Shown here: in pieces, positions 1 to 9,031 of the stretch
How positions within the stretch are numbered: the stretch's first letter is position 1
Layout of the letters: each line of letters begins with the position of its first letter
Source of the DNA: CAVTWH01 sp963850915
GTDB lineage: Bacteria > Actinomycetota > Actinomycetes > Mycobacteriales > Micromonosporaceae
DNA: 64,000 nucleotides
Reading direction: 5' to 3'
Assembly (NCBI GenBank): GCA_963850915.1
Contig: CAWKND010000011.1
Span: 1 to 64,000 of the forward strand
Made by a program: the position numbers and the translations under genes
The notes under the pieces: model-generated
The model's database searches: none
Told to the model about the DNA's origin: nothing
The model's input: only the letters and a program-made list of their open reading frames with translations

Positions 1-365
1 GAAGCCCGACAGCAACAGCGATAGTCCGATCTCGTCGATGTCACGACCAACAAATGCGCCGTCCGTCCTCACACCACCAGATCGCCATTGGTGTGCTCCG
101 TGGCTGACCGGACATCGGAACGTGACGTGCCAGAAGGAACCGAAATTTGCCCCGATCCGGTCCCCGTGGTGGACCTACGTCGAAGGGCGGACGCAGTGCG
201 CCGTCGTGGCCACCAGGCTATAGACGGATCGTGCGCGGCTCGCATCCTCATCGAACCGTTAACTCCATCGCCGCCGCCGGCATGCGGTCAAGCGGAAGCC
301 CGCGTAGCCCCGTTACAGGCAGCGGGGCAGGAGACCTGGCCGCCTGCCCCGCTGACACTTCAGCT
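1..365. other. Non-coding or unassigned left edge
   Basis: No open frame here has a credible start, a family match or a ribosome binding site. The short frames present overlap each other on both strands, which is what random GC-rich sequence gives. The stretch lies downstream of the broken DUF2637 gene and probably belongs to the same integrated element. I see no hairpin or repeat of note. Confidence 0.4.
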
Positions 366-1657
366 CTACGCTGCCGGCAGGAATTCCTGGTCGCGCTCCC
401 GGCGGGTGGGCCGAGATGTGAAGCCGCCAGGTAGCTCGACACTCAACTCCTCGGCGCGTTGCTCCAGCCTGCCGGACATCGCCGCAAGGCGGATGGCCCT
501 CAACTGACGGCCGGACACTTCGTAGTTGCTGCGGGCGTAATCGTCGTTGTTCAGGGGCCCGTACACCAGATCGCCGTCCGCGCACATCCGCACCCACAGC
601 GGCAGCCCACTGCGCCACTGTCGCCGCCTGTGTTGGGATCTTCGGCTCAGCCAACGTCACGTCACCGCTCTCGTCCTCGGCATCCGCATCGTTCGCGCGC
701 CCGGGACGGACAATCTCCGAACGAGGACGAGTCGCCGCTGGCGGTGGAGCTGAGTCCAGATCGGAATCAGAAGCACGTGGCTCCACGGCGACCATGGGCC
801 GCGGCTCTGACACCCCCACAAGCGAGACCGCTCGTTCCGGAACGGACGATCCCGGACAGCCTTCGCGTCTGCCAGCTCGGCGCGTCGACGCGCTTGTGCC
901 AGAGCGTGCTCGTGCCGTTCCACGGCCCGCTGTTCCGCGATGCCCCGCTTGATCTGGCGTACCCGTTCCAGGTTGGCAAGCCCGGCCAGGACCGTGATCG
1001 GCGTTCCCTCGGCCGGCGGGAAGTTCTCCCACGCGATCAGCCGCCCGGAACGTGCTCACCGGGGCGGTCACCCACCGCAGCCCCCACGGCGGGCGCTTGC
1101 CCCGCCGCACGTACTCGGCACCCTCCTCGAACTGGGCAAGGAACTCGTGGAAGATCGTCACCCCGAACAGCGACAACAACCCCGTGTACAAGCCGGCGAC
1201 CACGTTGTGGTGGGTGTAGCTGTACTCGTAGGCGAAGTTCACCGTGGCCGACGCCAGCGACGCCGCCCACACCACCCGCTGGCTACGGGCCGGATCGCGG
1301 CGCTTGTGGACCGCCCGGAACGCCAGGAACCCGAACGTCACCGACACCCCGTCCAGCGTTCCAGGGACCAGGTACTCCGATCCGTCGTTCCAATCCAGCG
1401 TGTTCCGGCCGAACGCGACCAGGCCGTGGAACGAGCCAGCCAACACCATCCCCCAGAACAACGCCGCTGGAACAAGCGACGCCACCGTCAACGCCACATC
1501 CCGGCGGCGGCTGCGCCCAGCGAACCGATCCGGGTGCGCCGCCCGCTGCCCGGCTAGCCGCAGCCGACGCCGCGCCACACCCCAGGTCAGGACCATGGCC
1601 AGGACGTTGGCGACCATCAGCCCCGACCCAGACCGCGGGCGGTACCCGGTCGGTCAT
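366..1657 (-). pseudogene. Broken DUF2637 (SpdB-like) membrane protein of an integrative element
   Basis: DUF2637 proteins are membrane proteins carried by actinomycete integrative-conjugative elements and plasmids, thought to help spread of the element along mycelium. The reading starts at 1657 with MTDRVPPAVWVG, continues in another frame as MVANVLAMVLTWG with two or three membrane helices and the family core (LDGVSVTFGFLAFRAV, SATVNFAYEYSYTH, VTIFHEFLAQFEEG), then shifts near 1050 into IAWENFPPAEG and a charged, probably coiled-coil stretch. It shifts again near 840 and near 595, where it ends with DGDLVYGPLNNDDYARSNYEV at the C-terminus (stop at 366). That makes about four frame changes (near 1615, 1050, 840 and 595). 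The first two look like single extra bases. The gene is either decayed or badly sequenced. It supports an element origin for the left edge. Family assignment is good; function in this cell is unlikely. Confidence 0.7.
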
Positions 1658-1743
1658 CCCGGTGATCTGAGGACCAGATGCTCATCGGCCACTCCCCCTT
1701 GGCACGACCACACGTGAACACGATCAAGAATGGCGAACCAGCG

Positions 1744-1974
1744 TTACCAGGCCGCGACCTGCACAGACACGGCCGCGGCCGCAGCGTCACGCCGGGAGCT
1801 GGGGATGGCGGATAACGCCGCCAACCCGGAGTCACTGGTAACGCGGCGGCAACGTTCCGGCAGCGCCGAACAGGCGAGACTTCGAACGGGCCAGCCGTAC
1901 CCCATGCACACGCGGGCGGCGGAGGGCTCGGCTTCGCGACGTCGAAGCCGCGGGGTCGGTAGGGTGCGCGACAT
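1744..1974 (-). CDS. Candidate small protein of the integrated element
   Basis: A 76-residue frame that I do not recognise. Its main support is a perfect Shine-Dalgarno sequence, AGGAGG, at 1985-1980, five bases before an ATG at 1974. The protein is rich in Arg, Ala and Ser, has no membrane helix and no motif I can name. It lies between the tRNA fragment and the DUF2637 gene on the same strand, where elements of this type often carry small genes. The AGGAGG is also one arm of a perfect palindrome (CCTCCT, GAT, AGGAGG, 1980-1994), so initiation could be controlled by a hairpin, or the sequence may be a chance palindrome. It may be a truncated or spurious frame. Confidence 0.3.
   Translation of the reverse strand: MSRTLPTPRLRRREAEPSAARVCMGYGWPVRSLACSALPERCRRVTSDSGLAALSAIPSSRRDAAAAAVSVQVAAW
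1929..1950. repeat. Short inverted repeat in the integrated element
   Basis: CGGCTTCG and CGAAGCCG flank a six-base loop, giving a perfect 8-bp stem. It lies inside the candidate small gene. It could be an operator or a recombination arm site, or part of coding sequence only. A second palindrome (6-bp stem, 3-base loop) follows at 1980-1994. Confidence 0.4.
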
Positions 1975-2163
1975 GCAAACCTCCTGATAGGAGGCCCTGC
2001 CGTCCCTCAGCCAAGATCCGAAAATTGTTGGGGATCTTGTTGGGGAACGAGTCCGAACGAGCCGGGATCAGACCGGATGGAGCCGGAGGCGACCACAACG
2101 AACACGCAGCTCATGGCCAGTTTCCGGGACCACTCCGGATCACGCCGGACGACCTGCCCGTAA

Positions 2164-2207
2164 CTTCCAAACTGATTGTGCGGGTTCGATTCCCGTCGCC
2201 CGCTCCA
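2164..2207 (+). other. 3' fragment of tRNA-Gly(TCC); probable attachment site
   Basis: The sequence runs from the anticodon loop (CTTCCAA, anticodon TCC) through the 3' stem strand ACTGA, a T-arm (GCGGG, TTCGATT, CCCGT), the acceptor strand CGCCCGC, discriminator T and encoded CCA. The matching 5' half is missing: the five bases before the loop (CGTAA) cannot pair with ACTGA, and no GCGGGCG acceptor strand occurs upstream. Discriminator U and this acceptor fit tRNA-Gly. Site-specific elements of actinomycetes integrate into tRNA 3' ends and leave such a partial copy at one border. The element would lie to the left, with the intact tRNA beyond the window. The rest of 1975-2339 holds nothing else I can recognise. 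Confidence 0.75.
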
Positions 2208-2339
2208 CACATTCCGGCCCAGGTCAGCGCGCATTTCCCGCCGCCTGGGCCGTCGTCTTGTTGATCTCCTTCATGGCGTCGTGCCACTAGCGTGCCGGGA
2301 CAGGTACGCCCGCCGCGCAAGCAACGTGCGGTAGCGGCC

Positions 2340-3563
2340 TCAGGCGGCCGGGATCATTCCGTGTGGGTTCAGGACGAACTTCTTCGCCATGCCGTGGTCG
2401 AAGTCGGCGTAGCCCTGAGGCGCCTCGTCCAGCGGGATCACGGTCGCGTTGACGTTGCGGGCGATCGAGACCCGGCCACTGAGGATCGCCGACATGAGCT
2501 GCCGGTTGTAGCGCATCACCGGACACTGGCCGGTACTGATCGAGTGCGACTTGGCCCAGCCCAGGCCGAGCCGGATGGAGAGCGAACCGTGCTGTGCGGC
2601 TTCGCTGGACGCCCCAGGGTCGCCCGTCACGTACAGCCCGGGAACACCGAGTCCGCCGCCGGCCCGGGTCATCTCCATCAGCGAGTTCAGTACGGTCGCC
2701 GGGGCCTCGGTAGCCGAGTCCGCACCGTGGCCGTGCGCCTCGAAGCCGACACAGTCGACGCCACAGTCGACCTCCGGTACGCCGCCGAGAATGTCCGCCA
2801 GTTGGTCCTTCGGCTCGCCGTTCGTGACGTCGATGGTCTCGCAGCCGAAGCTGCGCGCCTGCTCCAACCGGTCCTTGTTGTTGTCGCCGACCACGACGAC
2901 GGCTGCGCCGAGCAGGAACGCCGACGTCGCCGCCGCCAGTCCGACCGGGCCCGCACCGGCGATGTACACCGTGGAGCCGGTGGTGACGCCCGCGGTCACG
3001 CAGCCGTGGTAGCCGGTCGGGAAGATGTCCGACAGCATGGTGAGGTCGCGGATGCGCGCCAGCGCCTCGTCCTTGTCCGGGAAGCGCAGCGCGTTCCAGT
3101 CGGCGTACGGCACCATGACGTACTCCGCCTGCCCGCCGGGCCAGCCACCCATGTCGACATAGCCGTAGGCGCCGCCCGGCCGTTCCGGGTTGACGTTCTG
3201 GCAGATCCCGGTCTTGCCCTCCTTGCAATTGCGGCACCGTCCACACGCGACATTGAACGGCACCGAGATGAGGTCGCCCACGTCGAGGCGCTCCACATCA
3301 CGGCCCTTCTCGACCACCTCGCCGAGGATCTCGTGGCCGAGGATCAGCCCCTGCGGCGCGGTGGTGCGGCCACGGACCATGTGCTGGTCGCTGCCGCAGA
3401 TGTTGCTCGCCACCACTTTCAGGATGACGCCATGCGGGCACTGCCGGTTGGCGTTCGCCGCCGGTACCCCCGGTCCGGGTCTGAGGACCAACTCCGGATA
3501 GTCGACCGACTCCACGGCGACCTGGCCCGGACCGTGGTACACGACCGCCCTGTTTCCTGGCAT
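2340..3563 (-). CDS. fdhA: Glutathione-independent formaldehyde dehydrogenase
   Basis: Zinc-dependent medium-chain dehydrogenase that oxidises formaldehyde to formate with NAD+ and needs no thiol cofactor; cytoplasmic. The start at 3563 (ATG, with GAGAGGA about eight bases upstream) gives 407 residues, near the 399 of the Pseudomonas putida enzyme. Visible motifs: catalytic zinc ligand Cys56 in ICGSD, His77 in GHE, structural zinc cysteines 107, 110, 113 and 121 (CGRCRNC and GIC), and the nucleotide-binding IAGAGPVGLA. A longer frame to 3704 exists but its extra N-terminus is not family-like. It follows the heme-binding-like gene by 82 bases on the same strand and may share its transcript. 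Other zinc alcohol dehydrogenases are the alternative, but the long insert after the Rossmann motif (EAPATVLNSLMEMTRAGG) is typical of this subgroup. Confidence 0.9.
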   Translation of the reverse strand: MPGNRAVVYHGPGQVAVESVDYPELVLRPGPGVPAANANRQCPHGVILKVVASNICGSDQHMVRGRTTAPQGLILGHEILGEVVEKGRDVERLDVGDLISVPFNVACGRCRNCKEGKTGICQNVNPERPGGAYGYVDMGGWPGGQAEYVMVPYADWNALRFPDKDEALARIRDLTMLSDIFPTGYHGCVTAGVTTGSTVYIAGAGPVGLAAATSAFLLGAAVVVVGDNNKDRLEQARSFGCETIDVTNGEPKDQLADILGGVPEVDCGVDCVGFEAHGHGADSATEAPATVLNSLMEMTRAGGGLGVPGLYVTGDPGASSEAAQHGSLSIRLGLGWAKSHSISTGQCPVMRYNRQLMSAILSGRVSIARNVNATVIPLDEAPQGYADFDHGMAKKFVLNPHGMIPAA

Positions 3564-3645
3564 GACACCGTCCTCTCCATCCGCAGGTCCGGCCGGTCGT
3601 CGACGCGGCTGCCGGCACAGACCAAGGTCTGCGGGTACGCCGCGC

Positions 3646-4056
3646 TCAGAGCGCGCCGGCCGCCGCCTCCGCCACTGCCTGGTCCTGCTTGCCGTCGCCG
3701 CCACTGACGCCGACCGCGCCGACCACCTCGCCGTTGCTCACCAGCGGAACGCCACCGGCGAAGATCATGATGCGGCCGCCGTTGGAGCCGTCGATGCCGA
3801 AGAACTGGTTGCCGGGCTGGGCATTGGGCGCGAGCGCCTCGGTCGCGAGGTCGAACGCGCGTGCCGTGAACGCCTTGTTGATCGAGATGTCGATGCTGCC
3901 GATCCAGGCACCATCCATGCGTTCGTGCGCGATCAGATTGCCGCCGGCGTCAACGACAGCGATGTTCATCGGCTGGCCGAGTTCGCGGGCCGCTGCTTCC
4001 CCGGCCGCGATCATCCGCCGCGCGTCCTCCAGGCCCGCGCTCTGCTGTTGCCTCAT
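3646..4056 (-). CDS. GlcG/HbpS family heme-degrading-like protein (DUF336)
   Basis: A 136-residue single-domain protein of the GlcG/HbpS family (PF03928). Members bind heme or small cofactors and often form octamers. Visible are the family pieces MNIAVVDAGGNLIAHERMD, SINKAFTARAF and the glycine-rich GVPLVSNGEVVGAVGVSGG near the C-terminus. The start is ATG at 4056, with GGGGGA upstream; the longer frame to 4179 has no family-like sequence before this Met. There is no signal peptide, so this copy is cytoplasmic, unlike exported HbpS. It precedes the formaldehyde dehydrogenase on the same strand, and DUF336 genes are often found beside dehydrogenases or diol-utilisation genes, so an accessory role in the same pathway is plausible but not shown. 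Confidence 0.8.
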   Translation of the reverse strand: MRQQQSAGLEDARRMIAAGEAAARELGQPMNIAVVDAGGNLIAHERMDGAWIGSIDISINKAFTARAFDLATEALAPNAQPGNQFFGIDGSNGGRIMIFAGGVPLVSNGEVVGAVGVSGGDGKQDQAVAEAAAGAL

Positions 4057-4408
4057 CGAGTCCCCCGAGAAGGTGCGGCACCAACCGCCGTGACCGGCCA
4101 CGCAAGGCGTATCCGACCAACGCGCGACAGCTCGGGCCGCCGTGCTCAGCGGGCACGTGCCAGCGGAAATGGTGACCAACGAACGCTACGCCGGGTGCCC
4201 CGCCACCGTCGCGGTTTGCCGTGTTCGGGACGCGTCTCCGGCGCCATCGGTGGCACCTCCCCGGGGCGATGCCCTGACCGGTACCTGGTCAGGGTGCCGG
4301 GCGTGACGGTCATGGCCGCCCGGCCCCTTGGTCGGTTCCGGCAGCTGGCAGATGCCTGGCTGCCATGCTGTTGAGGGCAGGTACAAGGAGTTGGAGGCAT
4401 CGATCGGC
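4057..4408. other. Divergent intergenic region
   Basis: About 350 bases between the start of the DUF336 gene (minus strand) and the start of the membrane protein (plus strand). It should hold both promoters. I see no clear -35/-10 pair, hairpin or repeat. Frames on the minus strand (4146-4497) look like shadows, with no ribosome binding site or known motif. Confidence 0.4.
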
Positions 4409-5401
4409 ATGACCGCCATCGATCCGCGGGGCGAAATTGAGCTCGACTCAGCAGCCGACCGGGTGACCGCGCGGTTGCCACTGATCGGGGCCGTCACCGA
4501 GGCGTGGGTACGCCGCTACGAGACCGTGGCTCAGGCGGCCGACATCCCGGCCCGAGCGCACATCGACAACGGACGCGGCTGGATCGTCGTGCAGGTTTCG
4601 GCCGACAGTCGACCCACGCAGGTGACCGACACCATGAACGCGGCGCGTGACCTGGTCGGGAAGGCGGACAGCGCTGACGACATCACCGCGGCCGGTTCGC
4701 CACGGTCGGAGCGCCCACCTGGCTCCCCCGGGGAGGTCGGCGTTCGTGAGTGGTGGGCGAGTACGCAGCCGGAGAGCCGCTGGCCGATCGCCCTTACCCT
4801 GGCGGTCTCGATCGTGGTGCAGTTCGCACTCCCGACCCGGTTCAGCCTCGGTCCGCACTGGCTGGTACCCGCGATTGTGGTCCTCGCGCTCCTCGCTCTT
4901 CTTGTCGTCGACCACGTCGGGTTCGCTCGGCGCGCGACCGCCGGTCGAACCCTCACCATCGCGATCGCGGTCGTTCTCGTGGTCAACGGCGCTGGGATCA
5001 CCGTTCGCCTGGTTGACGATCTGATCAGTGGCGGCCCGGAAACCAACTCTCCGTCCGAGCTGCTCGCCGTCGGACTCGGCGTCTGGGTCTACACCGTGAT
5101 CGCGTTCGCGGTCCTGTACTGGGTTGTGGACAGCGGTGGCGTGACCGCCCGCACGGTCGCGCCGCCGGCAGTGCCGGACCTGGCCTTCCCGCAACACCTC
5201 AACCCCGAACTGCGCCCCCGGTACTGGCGGCCGCGATTCGCCGACTATCTGTACCTCGGCTTCACCAACGCCACCGCGTTCAGTCCAACCGATGTCATGC
5301 CGTTGGCACTGTGGGCAAAGCTGGCGATGACCGTGCAGGCGTTCGGTTCGCTCGCGATTCTCGGACTGGTGATCGCCCGCGCGGTGAACATCCTGGAATA
5401 G
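4409..5401 (+). CDS. Unrecognised membrane protein with soluble N-terminal part
   Basis: A 330-residue protein with no family I can name. The first 130 or so residues are soluble and charged. Then come about five hydrophobic segments (WPIALTLAVSIVVQFALP, LVPAIVVLALLALLVV, LTIAIAVVLVVNGAGI, VGLGVWVYTVIAFAVLYWVV and a last one ending LGLVIARAVNIL). The C-terminal stretch FTNATAFSPTDVMPLALWAK recurs in uncharacterised actinobacterial membrane proteins, where it precedes a final helix. The start is ATG at 4409, with GGAGG eleven bases upstream; a TTG at 4328 is less likely. It stands alone, divergent from the DUF336 gene. Confidence 0.75.
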   Translation: MTAIDPRGEIELDSAADRVTARLPLIGAVTEAWVRRYETVAQAADIPARAHIDNGRGWIVVQVSADSRPTQVTDTMNAARDLVGKADSADDITAAGSPRSERPPGSPGEVGVREWWASTQPESRWPIALTLAVSIVVQFALPTRFSLGPHWLVPAIVVLALLALLVVDHVGFARRATAGRTLTIAIAVVLVVNGAGITVRLVDDLISGGPETNSPSELLAVGLGVWVYTVIAFAVLYWVVDSGGVTARTVAPPAVPDLAFPQHLNPELRPRYWRPRFADYLYLGFTNATAFSPTDVMPLALWAKLAMTVQAFGSLAILGLVIARAVNILE

Positions 5402-5417
5402 CTACCCGGCGCGGGCG

Positions 5418-6377
5418 TCAGCCGGGATGGTCCGAGTGCTCGGTGTGGTTGGGGAACATCGTGGCCCAGTCATCCCTGGTGCTCACCGTGGTGAAGCGGT
5501 ACCGGTCGGCCGCGGCCAAGGCTTCGTCTGCGCCCTTGTCGTAGGGCGTATCGCCGCGCTCTGTGTCGTCGTCGTGGTGGATCAGCAGGCTCAGGCTGTG
5601 CGGGTGTTTCTGGACGTACCGGAGCATGGGTATGTCGCCGTTGGAGTTGCCGGCGGCGAGCAGCGGGCGCCGGCCGATGCGCGTCCAGATTCGGATTGGT
5701 TTCTCCGGTCCGTCGTCCATGAAGGAGAACGTGTTGCCGTAGGTGATCTCATTGGTTTCGATGTCGTAGTGCAGGCCGAGCGCGGATCCGATCACCCGCT
5801 CGGGTGGGATGCCGTAGACGTCGGCGGTCATGGGTCGCATGAAGTCGCGGTCGCCGCCGGAGACGATGTAGCACGTGAACTGGTGCGCCTCCAGATAGCG
5901 CAGGAGTTCGAGCATCGGCTGGTACACCACCGAGGCGTACGGGCGGTGCAGAGTCAGGTGGCGGGCGTCGCGGTAGAACGCGGCCACCTCGGCGGCGTAC
6001 TCGTCGATGTTCTGGTCTGCGGTCGTGGTGAGGATCGCGGCGATCATCGTCTTGAGATCGGAGTCGTCGCCGGCGTAGTGCTTGTCGATGGCTCCGCCGA
6101 GCCAGCTCAGGTCGCCGGTCACCGCGGCCTGGTACGGCTGCGTCGTGGCGAGCGCCGGATCATTGCGGGCCGCGGTGGCCCATTGCTGGACGATGAAGTG
6201 CAGTTGGGTGGGCATGGGTTTCTCGATCCACAGGGTGCCGTCGTTGTCGAAGACCGCGATGCGCTCGTCAACCGGTACCGCGTCGGGGCCGTCGCACACG
6301 GCTTCGACGAAAGCGACGATCGCGGCACGCGTGCTCCCCGCGCGCCACGACGGCAGCTCTAGCGACGCGTCTCCCAT
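5418..6377 (-). CDS. HAD superfamily phosphatase
   Basis: A 319-residue haloacid dehalogenase-fold hydrolase, probably a phosphomonoesterase. Motif I is DNDGTLW (Asp44 nucleophile, Asp46 acid/base), motif II is in the YIVSGGDRDFM segment, and motif III/IV lies at LAAGNSNGDIPMLRY. This resembles phosphoserine-phosphatase-like members. There is no signal peptide. The start is ATG at 6377 (GGAG ten bases upstream); the frame is open further upstream, but without family sequence. It is divergent from the sulfatase across 298 bases. Related HAD genes are found beside large arylsulfatases in other actinomycetes, so a joint role in sulfate or phosphate ester use is possible. The substrate cannot be told from sequence. 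Confidence 0.8.
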   Translation of the reverse strand: MGDASLELPSWRAGSTRAAIVAFVEAVCDGPDAVPVDERIAVFDNDGTLWIEKPMPTQLHFIVQQWATAARNDPALATTQPYQAAVTGDLSWLGGAIDKHYAGDDSDLKTMIAAILTTTADQNIDEYAAEVAAFYRDARHLTLHRPYASVVYQPMLELLRYLEAHQFTCYIVSGGDRDFMRPMTADVYGIPPERVIGSALGLHYDIETNEITYGNTFSFMDDGPEKPIRIWTRIGRRPLLAAGNSNGDIPMLRYVQKHPHSLSLLIHHDDDTERGDTPYDKGADEALAAADRYRFTTVSTRDDWATMFPNHTEHSDHPG

Positions 6378-6675
6378 GGCACCCCGTCTCCCATCGCACC
6401 CCGTAACCGCGTCCCGGCCCAACCGACCGGATGAGAACCGAGCGTATGAGCCCAGCGGCCCGGTACCGCGGACTTCCGGGAATCGACGGTGCCCACGCTG
6501 GTGAGCCGGAAGCTGCCGGCCGAGGTCGGCACGTGCGCTCCGCCAACGAGCCACTCGTGTCGACCGATCTACCGGAATGTGGAGCTTCTTCGGGTTAGTG
6601 TCGAAAGAGTCCTAATGCCACGCGTGGCCGGATCTGCCGTCGCGCTTTGGGGCGTCGATCGAGAGGTGTGCGGTC

Positions 6676-9021
6676 ATGGTCAAGCCGTTCAAGGGCGTCG
6701 TCAACATGGACATCACGCAGTCGACGCCGGACTGGGGCCCGTACGCGCAGCCGGTAGCGCCCGAAGGCTCGCCCGAACGTGATCTACATCGTGCTCGACG
6801 ACGTGGGGTTCTCGGCGATGGAGCCGTTCGGCGGGTTGATCGAGACGCCGAACATCAACCGGATCGCCCGCAGCGGGTCTGGTGTACTCGAATTTCCACA
6901 CCACGGCGCTGTGTTCCCCGACCCGCTCCTGCCTGCTGACCGGCCGTAACCACACCACGAACAGCATGGCCAGCATCACCGAGGCGGCCGCCGGCTTCCC
7001 GAATTCGAGCGGGCACATCCCGTTCGAGTGCGGCAACGTCGCCGAGGTACTCGGTGAGCAGGGCTGGAACACGTACGCGGTGGGCAAGTGGCACCTGTGC
7101 CCGGAGGACGAGATGAACCTCGCCTCGACCCGCCGGCAGTGGCCGCTGGGGCGCGGGTTCGAGCGGTTCTACGGCTTCCTGGGGGCGGAGACCAACCAGT
7201 GGTACCCGGACCTGGTGCACGACAACCACCCGGTCGAGCAGCCGGCCACGCCGGAGCAGGGCTACCACTTCAGCGTCGACATCACCGACCGGGCGCTGGC
7301 ATTCATCCGCGACGCGAAAGCTGTCGCCCCCGACAAGCCGTTCCTGCTCTACTACTGCCCCGGCGCCTGCCATGCCCCGCACCACGCGCCGAAGGAGTGG
7401 GCCGACCGGTACAAGGGCAAGTTCGACATGGGGTACGAGGCCTATCGCGAGCTGGTGTTCCAGCGGCAGCAGGCGCTCGGCATCCTGCCCGAGCACGCCG
7501 AACTGTCGCCGATCAACCCGTACATCGACCGGACCAGCAAGGACGGCAAGACCTGGCCCGAACTCGACACCGTACGGCCGTGGGATGGTCTCACCAGCGA
7601 CGAGCAGCGGCTGTTCGCGCGGATGGCCGAGGTGTACGCCGGCTTCCTCAGCCACGCCGACGACCAGATCGGCCGGCTGCTGGACTACCTGGCGGAGAGC
7701 GGTCAGCTCGACAACACGATGATCGTGCTGGTGTCCGACAACGGCGCGTCCGGCGAGGGCGGCCCGAACGGTTCGGTCAACGAGAACAAGATCTTCAACG
7801 GCCTGCCCGACCGGATCGAGGAGAACCTGAAGCACCTTGACGATCTCGGCACGCCGCTGACCTACAACCACTACCCCACCGGCTGGGCCTGGGCGTTCAA
7901 CACCCCGTTCAAGCTGTGGAAGCGGTACGCCAACTACGAAGGCGGCGTCGCCGACCCGATGATCGTGTCGTGGCCGGCGCGGATCGCCAAAACCGGCGTG
8001 CGTACCCAGTACACGCACGCCATCGACATCGTCCCGACGATCTACGAGTGCCTCGGACATCGAACCGCCGGAGACCCTCAAGGGCTACCCCCAGGTACCG
8101 CTGGAGGGTGTGAGTTTCGCCGCGAGCTTCGCCGACCCGGGCGCCAAGACCGGCAAGCAGACGCAGTTCTACTCGATGGGTGGTACCCGGGCGATCTGGC
8201 ATGACGGCTGGAAGGCCGCGGCGCTGTCGCCGTCGGCGCCGGACGCGTGGGCGGACTACCCGAACCAGCAGTGGGAACTGTTCGACACACACCTGGATCC
8301 CAGCGAGTGCCACGATGTCGCCGACCAGCACCCGGAGAAGCTGCAGGAGCTCATCTCGCTGTGGTGGGTACAGGCCGGCCAGTACCAGGCACTCCCGCTG
8401 GAGAACCGTGGCGTCGTGGACATCCTCGGCACCGAACGACCACAGATCGCGCCGCCGCGACAGCGCTACATCTACTACCCGGGCTGCGCCGAGGTACCGG
8501 AGTCGGTCGCGCCGAACATCCGCAACCGTTCGTACACGATCGCTGTCGAGGTCGACATCGCCACTACCGAAGCATCTGGCGTGCTGTTCTCGCACGGCGC
8601 CCGGTTCGGCGGCCACGCCCTCTACATCAAGGACGGCAAGCTCAAGTACGTCTACAACTGGGTCGGGATGGTGGAACAGATCATCGAATCCACCGAGCCG
8701 GTCACCCCCGGCCACCACGTGTTCTCCGCCTCCTTCGCGCGCGAGGGGGACGCCCTACCCGCGGAAGGCATGCTGACCCTGCACATCGGCAAGGCCAAGG
8801 TGGGCGAGGGCCGGATCAAGACCCAGCCAGGCAAGTTCTCGATCGCCGGCGAAGGACTCAACATCGGCAAAGACAGCGCCGAACCGGTCAGCGAGGACTA
8901 CGCCGGCGACGCGCCCTGGGCATTCGTCGGTGGCACCATCAACCGGGCGATCATCGACGTCAGCGGCGAACCCTTCGTCGACCTGGCCCGGGAGGCGGCG
9001 ATGGCCTTCTCCCGCGACTGA
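6676..9021 (+). pseudogene. Arylsulfatase, interrupted by three frameshifts
   Basis: A large type I sulfatase of about 780 residues once repaired, the size of the M. tuberculosis AtsA type. It would hydrolyse sulfate esters using a formylglycine made from the Cys of CSPTR (Cys codon 6912-6914). Other family pieces are NVIYIVLDDVGFSAMEPFGG, VGKWHL, SDNGASGEGG and a C-terminal lectin-like beta domain (from about 8500) ending FVDLAREAAMAFSRD. Three single extra bases break it: near 6770 (CCC, should be CC before the NVIYIV codons), near 6881 (extra T before LVYSN) and near 8056 (extra A before IEPPETL). Removing one base at each leaves a length divisible by three. The start is ATG at 6676, with GAGAGG upstream. 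There is no signal peptide. It needs a formylglycine-generating enzyme, which is not in this window. Confidence 0.85.
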
Positions 9022-9031
9022 AGCAACACCC

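Noticed and set aside
2007..2320. Short minus-strand frames encoding GDGNRTRTISLE-like peptides.
   Set aside because: Such peptides are translations of tRNA antisense sequence and recur as false ORFs; here they cover the tRNA-Gly fragment.
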